Positions 9,136 to 18,706 of a DNA stretch of 64,000 nt are shown piece after piece. The translations under genes and the position numbers were made by a program. The notes below the pieces were generated by a model, which saw only the letters and a list, made by a program, of their open reading frames with translations, had not been told where the DNA came from and did not search any database. The DNA is from Algorimicrobium sediminis. Lineage in GTDB: Bacteria > Bacteroidota > Bacteroidia > Flavobacteriales > Flavobacteriaceae. Numbering within the stretch: position 1 is the stretch's first letter; every line of letters starts with the position of its first letter. The stretch covers positions 620,001-684,000 of the forward strand of contig NZ_JBHULS010000001.1 in NCBI RefSeq assembly GCF_042684585.1. Direction: 5' to 3'.

Positions 9136-11168
9136 TACGTAACTTAATTTTATTTGCAGCATTCTTAACGACTGTTTGTTCTATTCAAGCGCAAATACTT
9201 AACCCAGTAACTTGGACCGGTAAGGTTGAAAAATTATCGGAAACAGAATACAACTTAATTTTTGAGGCTGCTATTGAAGAAAACTGGCATTTATATTCGC
9301 AAGATTTACCCGAAGGCGGACCACTTCCCACTATGTTTATTTTTGAAGGCGCCGAATCCAATACAGATTATAAACTAATTGGCTCTGTTACAGAAAGTCC
9401 CTATATAACCGACTATGATAAGGTGTTTGAAATGGACTTAAATTATTTCGATAATGCAGCTACTTTTACGCAAAAAATTGAACTTTTAAATCCCGATTTA
9501 AACGCTATAACGGGTACAATCGATTTTCAAGCCTGCGACGATGCCCGCTGTATTTATCAACAAAAATCGGTTACATTTTCCTTTTCAGAATCAGCTACAA
9601 CAGATGCTGCACTGACTACGGAAGCCACTAATTTAACCGATATTTTCTCGGGAGGTGCCTCCATTGAAACGAGCGCACCGGCCCAAGCTACTGCAGCCAT
9701 TCCCGAAACCAATGAAAAACCCGAAAACAAAGGGCTTTGGACCATTTTCTTTACCGCCTTCTTTTTAGGCTTTTTGGTACTTTTAACGCCCTGCGTGTTT
9801 CCTATGATTCCTATGACGGTTAGTTTTTTCACCAAACAAAGTAAAACACGGGCATCAGGAATTAAAAACGCATTGCTTTTTGGCTTTTTTATTATCACTA
9901 TTTACACCCTTTTGGGTACGGCGGTTTCGGCATTGTTTGGAAGTAATGCCATGTATGAATTTTCTACAGGAGTTACCTTCAACCTTATTATGTTTGTGGC
10001 CCTACTTATTTTTGCCTTCTCTTTTTTGGGTGGTTTCGAAATTATGCTACCCAATTCATGGGTAAATAAAGTAGATAGTGGCGCCAATAGGGGTGGCGTA
10101 ATTGGTATCTTTTTTATGGCTTTGGCGCTTGCCGTAGTATCTTTTTCATGTACTTTCCCTATTGCAGGTACCGCTTTACTAGATGCGGCTACAAAAGGGG
10201 GTATTGCACCAATTATTAGTATGCTCGGATTTTCGTCTGCAATAGCATTGCCATTTGCTTTGTTTGCATTTTTTCCTAGTTGGTTAAATTCCATGCCAAA
10301 ATCTGGTGGTTGGTTAAACACAGTTAAAGTGGTTTTGGGTTTTTTAGAATTAGCCTTTGCCTTCAAGTTTTTATCTATGGTAGATTTGGTTTTGGAATGG
10401 CATATTCTTACACGCGAATTATTTTTAGCTATCTGGATTGCCATTTTCGGAACTTTAGGCCTGTACCTGTTAGGTAAAATAAAACTACCGCACGATTCGC
10501 CTTTGCCACATATTTCTGTAGGGAGGTTATGTATGGCTTTACTAACGCTGTCATTTACTATTTATATGATTCCTGGTTTGTGGGGTGCGCCTGTAGAGCT
10601 CATAAGCGGATTTCCGCCGCCAATGAGCACCAATAGCGAGTCGCCTTATGGGGTTGGTTATTCCAAACGCACAACCATCTCGGCAGGTACTGGATTAGCT
10701 ACCGAACTGCCAGAACACGCACATTATGGACCAAATAATATTATTGCCTTTCATGATTACGAACATGGGTTAGCCTACGCTAAAAAAGTTAACAAACCAG
10801 TTATGTTGGATTTTACCGGATTAACCTGCGTAAATTGCAGAAAAATGGAGGAGCAAGTTTGGGTAGAAGAGCCTATTTTAGAACTGTTAAACAATGAGGT
10901 AGTTTTAATATCTTTATACGTAGATGACAGAAAAAAATTACCTGAAAACGAACAGTATGAATCAGAATTAACCGGTAATACGGTTACCACCTACGGGCAT
11001 AAATGGTTGGAGTTTCAACAAGTAAGGTACAATACAAATGCACAACCTTTATACATTATACAGGACACCAACGGTAACGACATAAGCGAGCCTGTTGGGT
11101 ATATGCCAGACGCGGAAGAATACTATAATTGGTTATCCAATGGGGTAGAGCGTTTTAAAGCGCAATAA
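9132..11168 (+). CDS. dsbD: Thiol:disulfide interchange protein DsbD
   Basis: 678 residues from the ATG at 9132; an upstream TTG at 9120 in the same frame is a less likely start. Order: signal peptide (to about residue 20), periplasmic DsbD-N domain with the cysteine pair in 'FQACDDARCIY', then the eight-helix membrane domain with redox cysteines in 'TPCVFPMIP' and 'FSCTFPIAG', then a C-terminal thioredoxin domain with CVNC in 'GLTCVNCRKMEEQVW'. It carries electrons from cytoplasmic thioredoxin across the inner membrane to periplasmic thiol proteins. The start overlaps the tilS stop by 4 bp. All three redox modules look intact. Confidence 0.93.
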   Translation: MIRNLILFAAFLTTVCSIQAQILNPVTWTGKVEKLSETEYNLIFEAAIEENWHLYSQDLPEGGPLPTMFIFEGAESNTDYKLIGSVTESPYITDYDKVFEMDLNYFDNAATFTQKIELLNPDLNAITGTIDFQACDDARCIYQQKSVTFSFSESATTDAALTTEATNLTDIFSGGASIETSAPAQATAAIPETNEKPENKGLWTIFFTAFFLGFLVLLTPCVFPMIPMTVSFFTKQSKTRASGIKNALLFGFFIITIYTLLGTAVSALFGSNAMYEFSTGVTFNLIMFVALLIFAFSFLGGFEIMLPNSWVNKVDSGANRGGVIGIFFMALALAVVSFSCTFPIAGTALLDAATKGGIAPIISMLGFSSAIALPFALFAFFPSWLNSMPKSGGWLNTVKVVLGFLELAFAFKFLSMVDLVLEWHILTRELFLAIWIAIFGTLGLYLLGKIKLPHDSPLPHISVGRLCMALLTLSFTIYMIPGLWGAPVELISGFPPPMSTNSESPYGVGYSKRTTISAGTGLATELPEHAHYGPNNIIAFHDYEHGLAYAKKVNKPVMLDFTGLTCVNCRKMEEQVWVEEPILELLNNEVVLISLYVDDRKKLPENEQYESELTGNTVTTYGHKWLEFQQVRYNTNAQPLYIIQDTNGNDISEPVGYMPDAEEYYNWLSNGVERFKAQ

Positions 11169-11224
11169 GGACGTTGGTAGCCTCCAAACTTGCGTGTAGT
11201 TGTTAAAATAGGTGATTTGATAGT

Positions 11225-11260
11225 CTGCTTATTTGTGGCAGCAAGGATAAGCATAAGCAG
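11225..11260. other. Stem-loop between dsbD and ade
   Basis: CTGCTTAT (11225-11232) pairs with ATAAGCAG (11253-11260). There is no following T-run, so it is a poor intrinsic terminator. It may be a leader structure of the adenine deaminase mRNA or a processing site. Confidence 0.3.
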
Positions 11261-11321
11261 GAATTTTAAAAATAGACACAACCGTTTTTAGTGTCTGAAA
11301 ATGTAGCATTAACTATTATTT

Positions 11322-12965
11322 ATGAAAATTCAAGGACGTATTGTTGATATTCCCAATAAGCGGATTTTTAAAGGTGAAATTACCGTTACAAACGGTAAAA
11401 TTAGCGCTATTGAAGAGAAGCAGCAAGTACCTAACCAGTATATACTTCCTGGATTTGTAGATGCGCATATTCATATTGAAAGCTCTATGTTGGTTCCCAG
11501 TGAATTTGCGCGTATTGCTGTAAAACACGGCACGGTTGCAACCGTTTCCGATCCGCATGAAATTGCCAACGTTTTAGGTGTAAAGGGTGTCCAGTTTATG
11601 ATTGAAAATGGCAAACAAACACCGTTTAAATTCAATTTTGGGGCGCCATCGTGTGTTCCTGCTACGAGCTTCGAGTCGGCTGGCGCTGTTATTAACGCAA
11701 ACGATATTAAAGCACTGTTGGAAAACCCCGATATTTTGTATTTGGCAGAAATGATGAACTATCCGGGTGTGTTACATGCCGATCCCGATGTTTTAGAAAA
11801 AATAGCTTGGGCTAAACATTACAACAAACCGGTAGATGGTCATGCTCCTGGTTTAAGCGGAACCGATTTGTCTGCATACATTCAAGCTGGTATTACAACA
11901 GATCATGAATGTGTTTCTTATCAGGAAGGATTGGAGAAACTTGAAAAAGGCATGAAAGTTTTGATTAGAGAGGGGAGTGCCGCCAAAAATTTCGAGGCGC
12001 TCATAGGGCTACTTCCTTCGCATTACCAAAACATGATGTTCTGCAGCGATGATAAGCATCCAGACGATTTGCTTCTCGGACACATTAACCAACTGTGTGC
12101 ACGCGCTGTGGAAAAAGGATTCGATATTTTTCACATTCTTCAAATGGCTTGTATAAATCCTGTTATGCATTATAATTTACCGGTAGGACTATTACAAGTG
12201 GGCGATGCAGCGGATTTTATTGTGGTTAACGATTTAAAAAATTTCAAAACCCTAAAAACAGTCATTAATGGTAAGGTGGTTTTTGAAAAAGAGCAATCGC
12301 TAATTCCTAAAGTAGCATTCGAAATTCTAAATAACTTTAAAACCTCAAAAAAAACGGTATCAGATTTTAAGGTACCTGCTTGGTCATCCAGAAATTCACA
12401 GCAAGAAATTAGTAAAATTCGGGTTATTGAGGCTCTAGATGGGCAATTAGTTACCAACCAAATAATTGCCGAAGCAAGTGTTAATAACGGTAATTTGGTA
12501 AGTAATGTAAAAACCGACGTCCTAAAAATGACTGTTGTAAATAGGTATAACACCAATAAACCTGCCATGGCATTCATAAAAAATATGGGTCTAAAATCGG
12601 GTGCTATAGCAAGTTCTGTGGGCCACGATTCTCATAACATAATTGCCGTGGGTGTTAGCGACGAAGCTATTTGCCAAGCGGTAAATTTAATAATTGAAAA
12701 CAAAGGAGGTATTTGTGCGGTTTCTGAAACCGATAGCTATATTGTACCTTTGCCGGTAGCTGGTATTATGAGTAACCTAGACGCCCAAACCATAGGGGAT
12801 GCCTACAGTAAATTAAACAGTATGGCAAAACAATTAGGTAGCACTTTGCAAGCGCCATATATGACTTTAAGTTTTATGGCTTTATTGGTTATTCCCAATT
12901 TAAAATTAAGCGATAAAGGCTTGTTTAACGGACAAACTTTTAAATTTACAACTATAGACGCGTAA
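11322..12965 (+). CDS. ade: Adenine deaminase
   Basis: 547 residues of the amidohydrolase superfamily, the AdeC/YicP type of adenine deaminase. The metal-binding HxH is in 'DAHIHIESSM' (about residues 48-57), with 'HGTVATVSDPHEIANV', 'DGHAPGL', 'TDHEC' and 'MFCSDDKHPDDL' as the further metal and catalytic segments, and the C-terminal domain with 'ASSVGHDSHNI'. It hydrolyses adenine to hypoxanthine and ammonia in purine salvage. It is preceded by a hairpin-containing 150-bp gap after dsbD and followed after 1 nt by a hydrolase gene, so those two are co-transcribed. Confidence 0.93.
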   Translation: MKIQGRIVDIPNKRIFKGEITVTNGKISAIEEKQQVPNQYILPGFVDAHIHIESSMLVPSEFARIAVKHGTVATVSDPHEIANVLGVKGVQFMIENGKQTPFKFNFGAPSCVPATSFESAGAVINANDIKALLENPDILYLAEMMNYPGVLHADPDVLEKIAWAKHYNKPVDGHAPGLSGTDLSAYIQAGITTDHECVSYQEGLEKLEKGMKVLIREGSAAKNFEALIGLLPSHYQNMMFCSDDKHPDDLLLGHINQLCARAVEKGFDIFHILQMACINPVMHYNLPVGLLQVGDAADFIVVNDLKNFKTLKTVINGKVVFEKEQSLIPKVAFEILNNFKTSKKTVSDFKVPAWSSRNSQQEISKIRVIEALDGQLVTNQIIAEASVNNGNLVSNVKTDVLKMTVVNRYNTNKPAMAFIKNMGLKSGAIASSVGHDSHNIIAVGVSDEAICQAVNLIIENKGGICAVSETDSYIVPLPVAGIMSNLDAQTIGDAYSKLNSMAKQLGSTLQAPYMTLSFMALLVIPNLKLSDKGLFNGQTFKFTTIDA

Positions 12966-12966
12966 A

Positions 12967-13929
12967 ATGCCAGTAATTCAGTCTACCTACAAACCAGCAT
13001 TTTATTTTAAGAAAGGTTTTGTTTCTACAGTTTATTCCGGTATCGTACGTCAGGTAAACCAGCCTTTAGATAGGCAGGAGCGTTTGGTATTGGCAGATGG
13101 CGATTTCATAGATTTAGACTGGCACTATGCCAAAACAAATTCGGATGCCCTAATTATTATACTGCATGGTTTGGAAGGCAATGCGCAGCGTGCTTATGTA
13201 AAAGGCACCGCAAAAACGTTTACCGAAAACGGTGTGGATGCCTTGTGTGTTAATTTTAGAGGGTGTTCTGGTGAAATTAACAAATTATACCGCTCTTACC
13301 ACTCTGGCGATACAGACGATTTGAAAGCGGTAATTAACCATGTTTTAACTTTAGAAAAATATACAAAACTTTATTTAAAAGGCTTTAGTTTGGGTGGTAA
13401 TGTTATTTTGAAATATTTAGGTGAAGGCAACCAAATTCCCAAGCAGTTAATTGCGGGCATAGCTGTTTCCGTGCCATGCCAATTGGCAGGCGCTGCGGCC
13501 GAATTGCATAGGCTTAAAAACAAACTTTATCACGATCGGTTTAAGCAAAACTTAATTGCTAAATTACAGGTAAAGCAACAAAGGCATCCGGACAAAATTT
13601 CAACTAAAGAAATTGCTTCTATTAAAACCCTTTACGATTTTGATACTATTTACACAGCTAAAGCACACGGGTTTTTAAGTGCCGAAGATTATTACGAAAA
13701 AAGCAGTTCTTTGCAGTTTTTAAACCATATTGAAACGCCAACATTGCTTATTAATGCGCTTAACGATTCGTTTTTATCGGCAGCTTGTTATCCGGTTAAA
13801 CAGGCCCAACAAAATCCTAATTTATTTTTAGAAATGCCCAAGTATGGTGGCCATGTAGGGTTTATAGACAAGAAGAACTACTATTACACAGAAAAACGAG
13901 CCTTAAGCTTTGTTCAAAATGATATGTAA
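12967..13929 (+). CDS. YheT-like alpha/beta hydrolase
   Basis: 320 residues. The fold motifs are the oxyanion segment 'IILHGLEGNAQRAY', the family-typical 'CVNFRGCSGE', the nucleophile elbow GFSLGGN (Ser in G-F-S-L-G), and a late His in 'GGHVGF'. This is the UPF0017/YheT group, whose members act as esterases of unknown physiological substrate. The ATG follows the ade stop after one nucleotide, so translation is probably coupled. It is convergent with the nitronate monooxygenase gene (10 bp between stops). No signal peptide is seen. Confidence 0.85.
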   Translation: MPVIQSTYKPAFYFKKGFVSTVYSGIVRQVNQPLDRQERLVLADGDFIDLDWHYAKTNSDALIIILHGLEGNAQRAYVKGTAKTFTENGVDALCVNFRGCSGEINKLYRSYHSGDTDDLKAVINHVLTLEKYTKLYLKGFSLGGNVILKYLGEGNQIPKQLIAGIAVSVPCQLAGAAAELHRLKNKLYHDRFKQNLIAKLQVKQQRHPDKISTKEIASIKTLYDFDTIYTAKAHGFLSAEDYYEKSSSLQFLNHIETPTLLINALNDSFLSAACYPVKQAQQNPNLFLEMPKYGGHVGFIDKKNYYYTEKRALSFVQNDM

Positions 13930-13939
13930 AGATTTAGGA

Positions 13940-14917
13940 TTATTTATAAATATCCAGATATTTTGATTGTTTTTTAATGGCATGCCGAAACTCTTGTTTT
14001 AAATTTGAAACGAGTTCTTTAACGGTAGGGTTATTGGCAATGTTGGCCACACCTTGTCCGGCAGACCAAATAGTTGCCCATGCTTTGGCTTCGTCTTTAT
14101 GAACCGTTAATTCGGCACCAAAATCTATTTTCTTTTCGCGACTTAACATGTCTTCGGTAATACCCATGGCATCTATACTGGGTTTTAAAAAATTAGCTGC
14201 TACGCCAGAAATGGCTGCGGTATATACAATATCATCGGTTCCAGCATTAATAATCATGTTTTTGTAATCTGTTGGCGCTTGGCTTTCTTGGGTATTAATA
14301 AAACGCGTCCCCATATAACCCATATCGGCGCCCATTTGTAATGCCGCCGCAATATCTTGCCCGGTAGTAATAGAACCTGCCAGTAATATTGTTTTTTTAA
14401 AGAACTGTTTTATTTCGGCAATAAAAGGCATCGGATTTTTAATTCCTGCATGCCCACCAGCGCCAGAACACACTAAAATAAGTCCATCAACACCCGCTTC
14501 TGCAGCTTTTTCGGCATGTCTCTTTTTAATAACATCATGAAATACGCGTCCGCCATAACCATCCACGGCAGCTACTAATTCCGAAACAGCCCCCAAAGAA
14601 GTAATTATGAGCGGCACTTTATGCTTTATACACAGTTCTAAATCAGCTTGTAAACGCGGATTGCTTTTATGAACAATTAAGTTCACACCAAATGGCGCTG
14701 CCTTTTTACCAGTATCTTTTTCAAATTCGGAAAGCGCTGTTTTTATGTCAATAAGCCAATCTTCAAAGCCTTCACTGGTACGCTGATTTAAGGCGGGAAA
14801 GGTTCCAATAATGCCATTTTTACAGCATTCGATTACCAATTTTGGACCGGAAATTAAAAACATAGGTGCGGCTATTATGGGTAATGATAGGTTTTCGAAA
14901 ATGGTGGTGTTCTGCAT
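13940..14917 (-). CDS. Nitronate monooxygenase-like flavoprotein
   Basis: 325 residues of the NMO / 2-nitropropane dioxygenase TIM barrel. Diagnostic segments are 'LPIIAAPMFLISGPKLVIECCKNG' at the N-terminus (written here in part), 'LVCSGAGGHAG' for FMN phosphate and catalytic His, 'LLAGSITTGQDIAAALQMGADMGYMGTRF'. Expected to be an FMN enzyme oxidising alkyl nitronates or a related substrate. A paralogue with the same motifs is at 31677-32624. The gene is transcribed toward the ade operon and divergent from comM. Confidence 0.85.
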   Translation of the reverse strand: MQNTTIFENLSLPIIAAPMFLISGPKLVIECCKNGIIGTFPALNQRTSEGFEDWLIDIKTALSEFEKDTGKKAAPFGVNLIVHKSNPRLQADLELCIKHKVPLIITSLGAVSELVAAVDGYGGRVFHDVIKKRHAEKAAEAGVDGLILVCSGAGGHAGIKNPMPFIAEIKQFFKKTILLAGSITTGQDIAAALQMGADMGYMGTRFINTQESQAPTDYKNMIINAGTDDIVYTAAISGVAANFLKPSIDAMGITEDMLSREKKIDFGAELTVHKDEAKAWATIWSAGQGVANIANNPTVKELVSNLKQEFRHAIKKQSKYLDIYK

Positions 14918-15059
14918 AAAAATGGTCTCTTTAAGGTGCTTTCAAAGATACTTAAAACAATAAAAATAATCTATTTTATAGCTGGCCGATTATGTTAGCT
15001 AACTGAAATCCTGTTTTTTACTCGCAAATTTTTATTACTTTTAAAGAAATCGAATAATT

Positions 15060-16139
15060 ATGCTAAAAAAAGTCTTTGGAAGTGCTGTGTTTGGTGTGGA
15101 AGCTACAACCATAACTGTAGAGGTAAATGTAGATAAAGGTGTGGGTTACCACCTAGTAGGATTACCCGATAATGCCATAAAGGAGAGTAATTATCGAATT
15201 GCAGCGGCACTTCAAAATAACGGCTTTAAAATACCAGGAAAAAAAATTATTATAAATATGTCGCCAGCCGATTTGCGAAAGGAGGGAAGCGCATACGATT
15301 TAACCCTAGCCATGGGAATTTTAGCGGCATCCAACCAAATTCAGGCAGACCATCTAGAGCAGTATGTAATTATGGGCGAGCTGTCGTTGGATGGGTCCTT
15401 ACAACCTATAAAAGGTGCTTTGCCAATTGCTATAAAAGCGCAAGAAGAGGGTTTTAAAGGTTTTATTTTACCCAAACAAAATGCCAAGGAGGCGGCCATT
15501 GTATCAGGTTTAGAAATTTATGGTGTTGAAAATATTAATCAGGTTATTAATTTTTTTAATGAAGGCGAGGCTTTGGAACAAACCACCATTGATGTTGCAG
15601 CCGAATTTAATAAAAGTTTAAATTTTCCAGAATTTGATTTTGCCGATGTTAAAGGTCAGGAAGGAATTAAACGTTGTATGGAAATTGCAGCAGCAGGCGG
15701 GCATAACATTATTTTAATTGGACCACCAGGTGCAGGAAAAACCATGTTAGCCAAACGTTTACCCAGTATTTTACCACCAATGACACTAAATGAAGCGTTA
15801 GAAACCACCAAAATCCACTCGGTTGTTGGCAGGGTAAAAGAAAACACAGGTATTATGGCTCAAAGACCTTTTAGAAGTCCGCATCATACCATTAGCAACG
15901 TAGCTTTAGTGGGTGGAGGTAGCTATCCGCAGCCAGGCGAAATTTCCATGTCGCATAACGGGGTTTTATTTTTAGACGAATTACCCGAATTTAAACGAGA
16001 CGTATTGGAGGTTATGCGCCAGCCGCTAGAGGATAGAGAGGTTACCATATCTCGGGCTAAATTTACGGTTACGTATCCGTGTTCATTTATGTTGGTAGCT
16101 AGTATGAACCCGAGTCCAAGCGGAAATGATATTTATTAA
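15060..16139 (+). pseudogene. comM: comM/yifB, 5' part, interrupted by an integrated element
   Basis: Codons 1-355 of a ComM (Mg-chelatase-like AAA+) gene: the N-terminal ChlI domain ('YHLVGLPDNAIKESNYRI'), Walker A 'GPPGAGKTM', Walker B 'VLFLDELPEF', and 'MLVASMNPSPSG', where homology stops exactly at a direct repeat. The element then supplies four codons and a stop, so a 359-residue truncated product ending SGNDIY would be made. ComM is the hexameric branch-migration helicase used in natural transformation. The truncated form lacks the C-terminal lid and Mg_chelatase_C domain and is unlikely to work. Its 3' remainder is at 22979-23464, in frame across the repeat. Confidence 0.95.
16113..16123 (+). 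repeat. Left attachment-site direct repeat in comM (attL core)
   Basis: AGTCCAAGCGG, identical to 22979-22989. In comM it encodes Ser-Pro-Ser-Gly of the conserved MNPSPSG motif. It marks the left end of the 6.87-kb element. Confidence 0.9.
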
Positions 16140-16152
16140 TTAAAAAAAAGTA

Positions 16153-16160
16153 TATATTTG
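16153..16160 (+). promoter_or_regulatory. Bacteroidetes -7 box (TATATTTG) upstream of the integrase
   Basis: TATATTTG fits TAnnTTTG and lies 83 bp upstream of the recombinase ATG, just inside the left end. A matching -33 TTG is not evident. Confidence 0.4.
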
Positions 16161-16186
16161 TAATTCAGTAAATTATAATTTTAACA

Positions 16187-16238
16187 AATCAGACTATTTC
16201 TGTTTTATAAGTAAATAATCTGACTATTAATCTGACTA
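16187..16238 (+). repeat. Three AATCWGACTA direct repeats, probable integrase arm sites
   Basis: AATCAGACTA (16187-16196), AATCTGACTA (16217-16226) and AATCTGACTA (16229-16238) lie directly before the recombinase ATG. The last extends into TGACTACAA (16233-16241), a string that recurs in both orientations at the right end of the element (22868-22876 reversed, 22904-22912). Shared motifs at both ends suit recombinase arm binding or autoregulation. Confidence 0.5.
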
Positions 16239-16242
16239 CAAT

Positions 16243-18162
16243 ATGAGTGTTTTCAAACTTCACGCAAAAGATGTAAGAGGTCAAGACAATATGGTTTATA
16301 TCTATTTGTATAAACTTAATACTGGTGATAAACAACCTGTATTAAGTTCATTAAAAATTAAGATACCTAAAAGATGTTGTCTTCCATCGCAAAAGAAGTT
16401 CAAAAAGGTTTCAAAAGAGTTATCAAAGTATAAAGATGTTTTACTTAATACTGGTTTTGAAGATGTAGAAAGCCTTAATGATTATTTAGAAGAAAGATTA
16501 GAAACTTTCCAAAGAAATAATGGTAGAAAGCCTACAAAGTCATTAGATAAAAGAACTTTTAATGAATGGATGGAAATACTTATTAATAGACAAGTTAATC
16601 AAGGCACTAAGTTGAGGTATTTGAACATTAAAAACTCAATTACTCTATTTCAAGAATGGTATTCAGTTAATAAATTAAATAGAATTAAGACCTCAACTAT
16701 ATTAATGAAAGATATAGATGTAGATTATATTTTAGAGTTCAAGAAATGGTTATTAACTGAACCAAACGAAGGAGAAAATAGAAAAAAGAGCACTTTATAT
16801 ACAACTAATTATAAATTGAAGTGTATGAAAGCAATGTTGAATAAATCCCATTCAGAAGATTATTTTCCATTTCAAACTAATCCGTTTAGTCATATAAAGT
16901 TTGAGAACATACAACCTAAAATAGATATTCTTACAATGAGTGAGTTGAAAAGTTTAATAACTACTCAATTTGTTGAAGTATATAGAAGAACAACTAATAA
17001 TGAAGAAGGTGTTAAACTTTGGGGAAAGCCTATTGAAGGCGGTGTTGAAAATAGAAATAATAAAAACTCACGATATAGAGCAAAACACTCTTTGAATGAT
17101 ATTAGAAATTATTTTCTTTTTCAATTATTAAGCCAAGGAATAAGAGTTTCAGATTTAGCAACTTTAAGATGGAATAATTTTGAGTATTATGATGAGGTGA
17201 TGAGGATTAATAAGCGTATGGTTAAAACTAAATCTAACATTACGATTTTAGTAAATGAAAAAATGACTGGTATAATTAGCCATTATATTGTTAGGTATGA
17301 AGATGAAGCACCGGAATTAGTATCAAAAATTAAAGAAATCAATAAAAACATATTAGATAAATATAATTATTTGAATAGTGTTGATGTTCGTGCCGTTTTA
17401 GATTTGTCTGATACAAATATGCGTCTATGTATAAAGGCTTTAAGTTTAATAGTTGATGAATCTAATGTTTATAATCATCATACTAATTTTGGTTATATAA
17501 TTACACAAGAGTTAATCAATAGATTAGAAAAATACCTAACTGATAATATAGATAGTTTTAATAAATTAATGGAAATTAAAACAACTATTAAACGACCTTC
17601 ACCTATAACATTTAGAAATAAGGAAAAAGATAAAATACAAGAAATAATCAATACTCTAAATAAATGGTTATTAAAACAAAAGGCATTACAATATAAAAAA
17701 GAAACTGATAACTATATAAGACTTAAATCTGAAAGAAACTTATTAGTTATTGAAATGATAAACATTTTGAAAATGTCTGATACAAAACAACACTTTGTTT
17801 TTAATCTATTAAGAAATGAAGATTTTATTGATATTGTTGATGAAGATTTTAGTAGATTATCTGAACTACAATACCGAAGGTTTCAATCATTTAGAGCCTA
17901 TTATAATAAACTATTGAAATTAGTTTCAGCACAAGCGAACATAAATAAAAATCTAACTTCTCATATTGCACGACATAGTTATGCTTCTTTAATGTTAGAA
18001 TTAGGTGAAAACATTAATTTATTTGATTTAATGAACTCATTAGGACATCAAAGGCTTAATACCACCCAAGCATATATACAAAGATTAAGTAGTAAAAAGA
18101 CTGATGAAATTAATCAAGTTATATCTGATAGTCTAAATACGGGTATTAATATCAATCTATAA
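16243..18162 (+). CDS. int: Tyrosine recombinase/integrase, unusually long
   Basis: 639 residues. Catalytic residues can be placed: Arg301 in 'SQGIRVSDLATLRW', His574-x-x-Arg577 in 'HIARHSY', His602 in 'LGHQ' and Tyr611 in 'TQAYIQR'. An N-terminal SAM-like core-binding domain precedes it ('NEWMEILINRQV' onward). About 270 residues separate the first Arg from the HxxR box, against roughly 100 in most integrases, so there is an insertion in the catalytic domain (about residues 360-560). By position and family it integrates and excises this element at the comM repeat. It is the first gene inside the left end, oriented inward. Confidence 0.9.
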   Translation: MSVFKLHAKDVRGQDNMVYIYLYKLNTGDKQPVLSSLKIKIPKRCCLPSQKKFKKVSKELSKYKDVLLNTGFEDVESLNDYLEERLETFQRNNGRKPTKSLDKRTFNEWMEILINRQVNQGTKLRYLNIKNSITLFQEWYSVNKLNRIKTSTILMKDIDVDYILEFKKWLLTEPNEGENRKKSTLYTTNYKLKCMKAMLNKSHSEDYFPFQTNPFSHIKFENIQPKIDILTMSELKSLITTQFVEVYRRTTNNEEGVKLWGKPIEGGVENRNNKNSRYRAKHSLNDIRNYFLFQLLSQGIRVSDLATLRWNNFEYYDEVMRINKRMVKTKSNITILVNEKMTGIISHYIVRYEDEAPELVSKIKEINKNILDKYNYLNSVDVRAVLDLSDTNMRLCIKALSLIVDESNVYNHHTNFGYIITQELINRLEKYLTDNIDSFNKLMEIKTTIKRPSPITFRNKEKDKIQEIINTLNKWLLKQKALQYKKETDNYIRLKSERNLLVIEMINILKMSDTKQHFVFNLLRNEDFIDIVDEDFSRLSELQYRRFQSFRAYYNKLLKLVSAQANINKNLTSHIARHSYASLMLELGENINLFDLMNSLGHQRLNTTQAYIQRLSSKKTDEINQVISDSLNTGININL

Positions 18163-18303
18163 GGTATTAATCTTAACCAATACATAATAGATTTATTTAA
18201 GTCAATAATGTATTTACATTTATATACATTACAAAAAGAGAGTTTATAAAGTTTATATATACAATATGAAACAACTTGTTTCAGAAAAAAATATATAATA
18301 AAC

Positions 18304-18510
18304 ATGAAAAGAAAAAACTATCTACACACAAAGTTTGTAAAGTTCTTAAAAGAGAGTGAAGAAGAACAAAATGATGAGGTTATTGATGATGAAGTAATTG
18401 ATGATGCTGATGAGGTTATTGATGATGCTGATGAGGTTATTGATGAACTTTTAGAAAAGTATAAAAAAGCATCCAAAGAGTTTGATGATATTATATACGG
18501 ACGAAAATAA
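18304..18510 (+). CDS. Small acidic protein with DEVIDDA repeats
   Basis: 68 residues. A basic start (MKRKNYLHTKFVKFLKE) is followed by a tandem acidic repeat, (D/A)DEVID three to four times, encoded by near-identical 21-bp DNA repeats between about 18372 and 18447. The tail is charged and helical. No family is recognised. An acidic, DNA-mimic-like or partner-binding role is possible but unsupported. Its 3' end overlaps the next ORF by 29 bp. Confidence 0.5.
   Translation: MKRKNYLHTKFVKFLKESEEEQNDEVIDDEVIDDADEVIDDADEVIDELLEKYKKASKEFDDIIYGRK
18372..18447 (+). repeat. 21-bp tandem repeats within a small acidic ORF
   Basis: The unit GCTGATGAGGTTATTGATGA occurs at 18406 and 18427, with degenerate earlier copies from about 18372. 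Because the unit is 21 bp, copy number changes would keep the reading frame. Confidence 0.6.
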
Positions 18511-18706
18511 TAATAAACTAATTGACTTTAAGACTATACAAGTGATAATGAAAATGAATAAATCAAAACTTTATAGGTCAATCAATCAATTAGATAATAT
18601 AAAAGTGATTAAATACAAAAATCAATTTTTATATTCTGAAAGCACACTATTTCAACTAATGAAGTTGAGGTTAATTGAAAAATTAAATGATAATAATGGC
18701 AGATAA
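18482..18706 (+). CDS. Small HTH-like protein, possible excisionase or regulator
   Basis: 74 residues; starts at ATG 18482 or the adjacent in-frame ATG 18485, overlapping the end of the acidic ORF. The pattern 'DFKTIQVIMKMNKSKLYRSINQL' followed by 'KVIKYKNQFLYSESTLFQLM' resembles a winged or MerR/excisionase-type helix-turn-helix with a beta hairpin. In an integrated element, a recombination directionality factor or transcription regulator would be expected at this size and place. The assignment is inference from pattern only. Confidence 0.4.
   Translation: MMILYTDENNNKLIDFKTIQVIMKMNKSKLYRSINQLDNIKVIKYKNQFLYSESTLFQLMKLRLIEKLNDNNGR

Noticed and set aside
9557..9898. Open frame on the minus strand in the first part of dsbD
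   Set aside because: Shadow frame with biased composition; dsbD is complete in the other strand.
9902..10444. Long open frame on the minus strand inside dsbD
   Set aside because: It is antisense to the membrane domain of DsbD and its protein is low-complexity without a family; a shadow of the real gene.
11225..11260. Purine riboswitch before adenine deaminase
   Set aside because: A single hairpin is present, but the three-way junction and conserved loop sequences of purine riboswitches were not found.
12170..12577. Open frame on the minus strand inside ade
   Set aside because: Antisense to adenine deaminase, no motif, no promoter.
16113..16123. tRNA-gene attachment site, the usual target of tyrosine recombinases
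   Set aside because: Both junctions lie in comM codons; no tRNA gene is present at either end.
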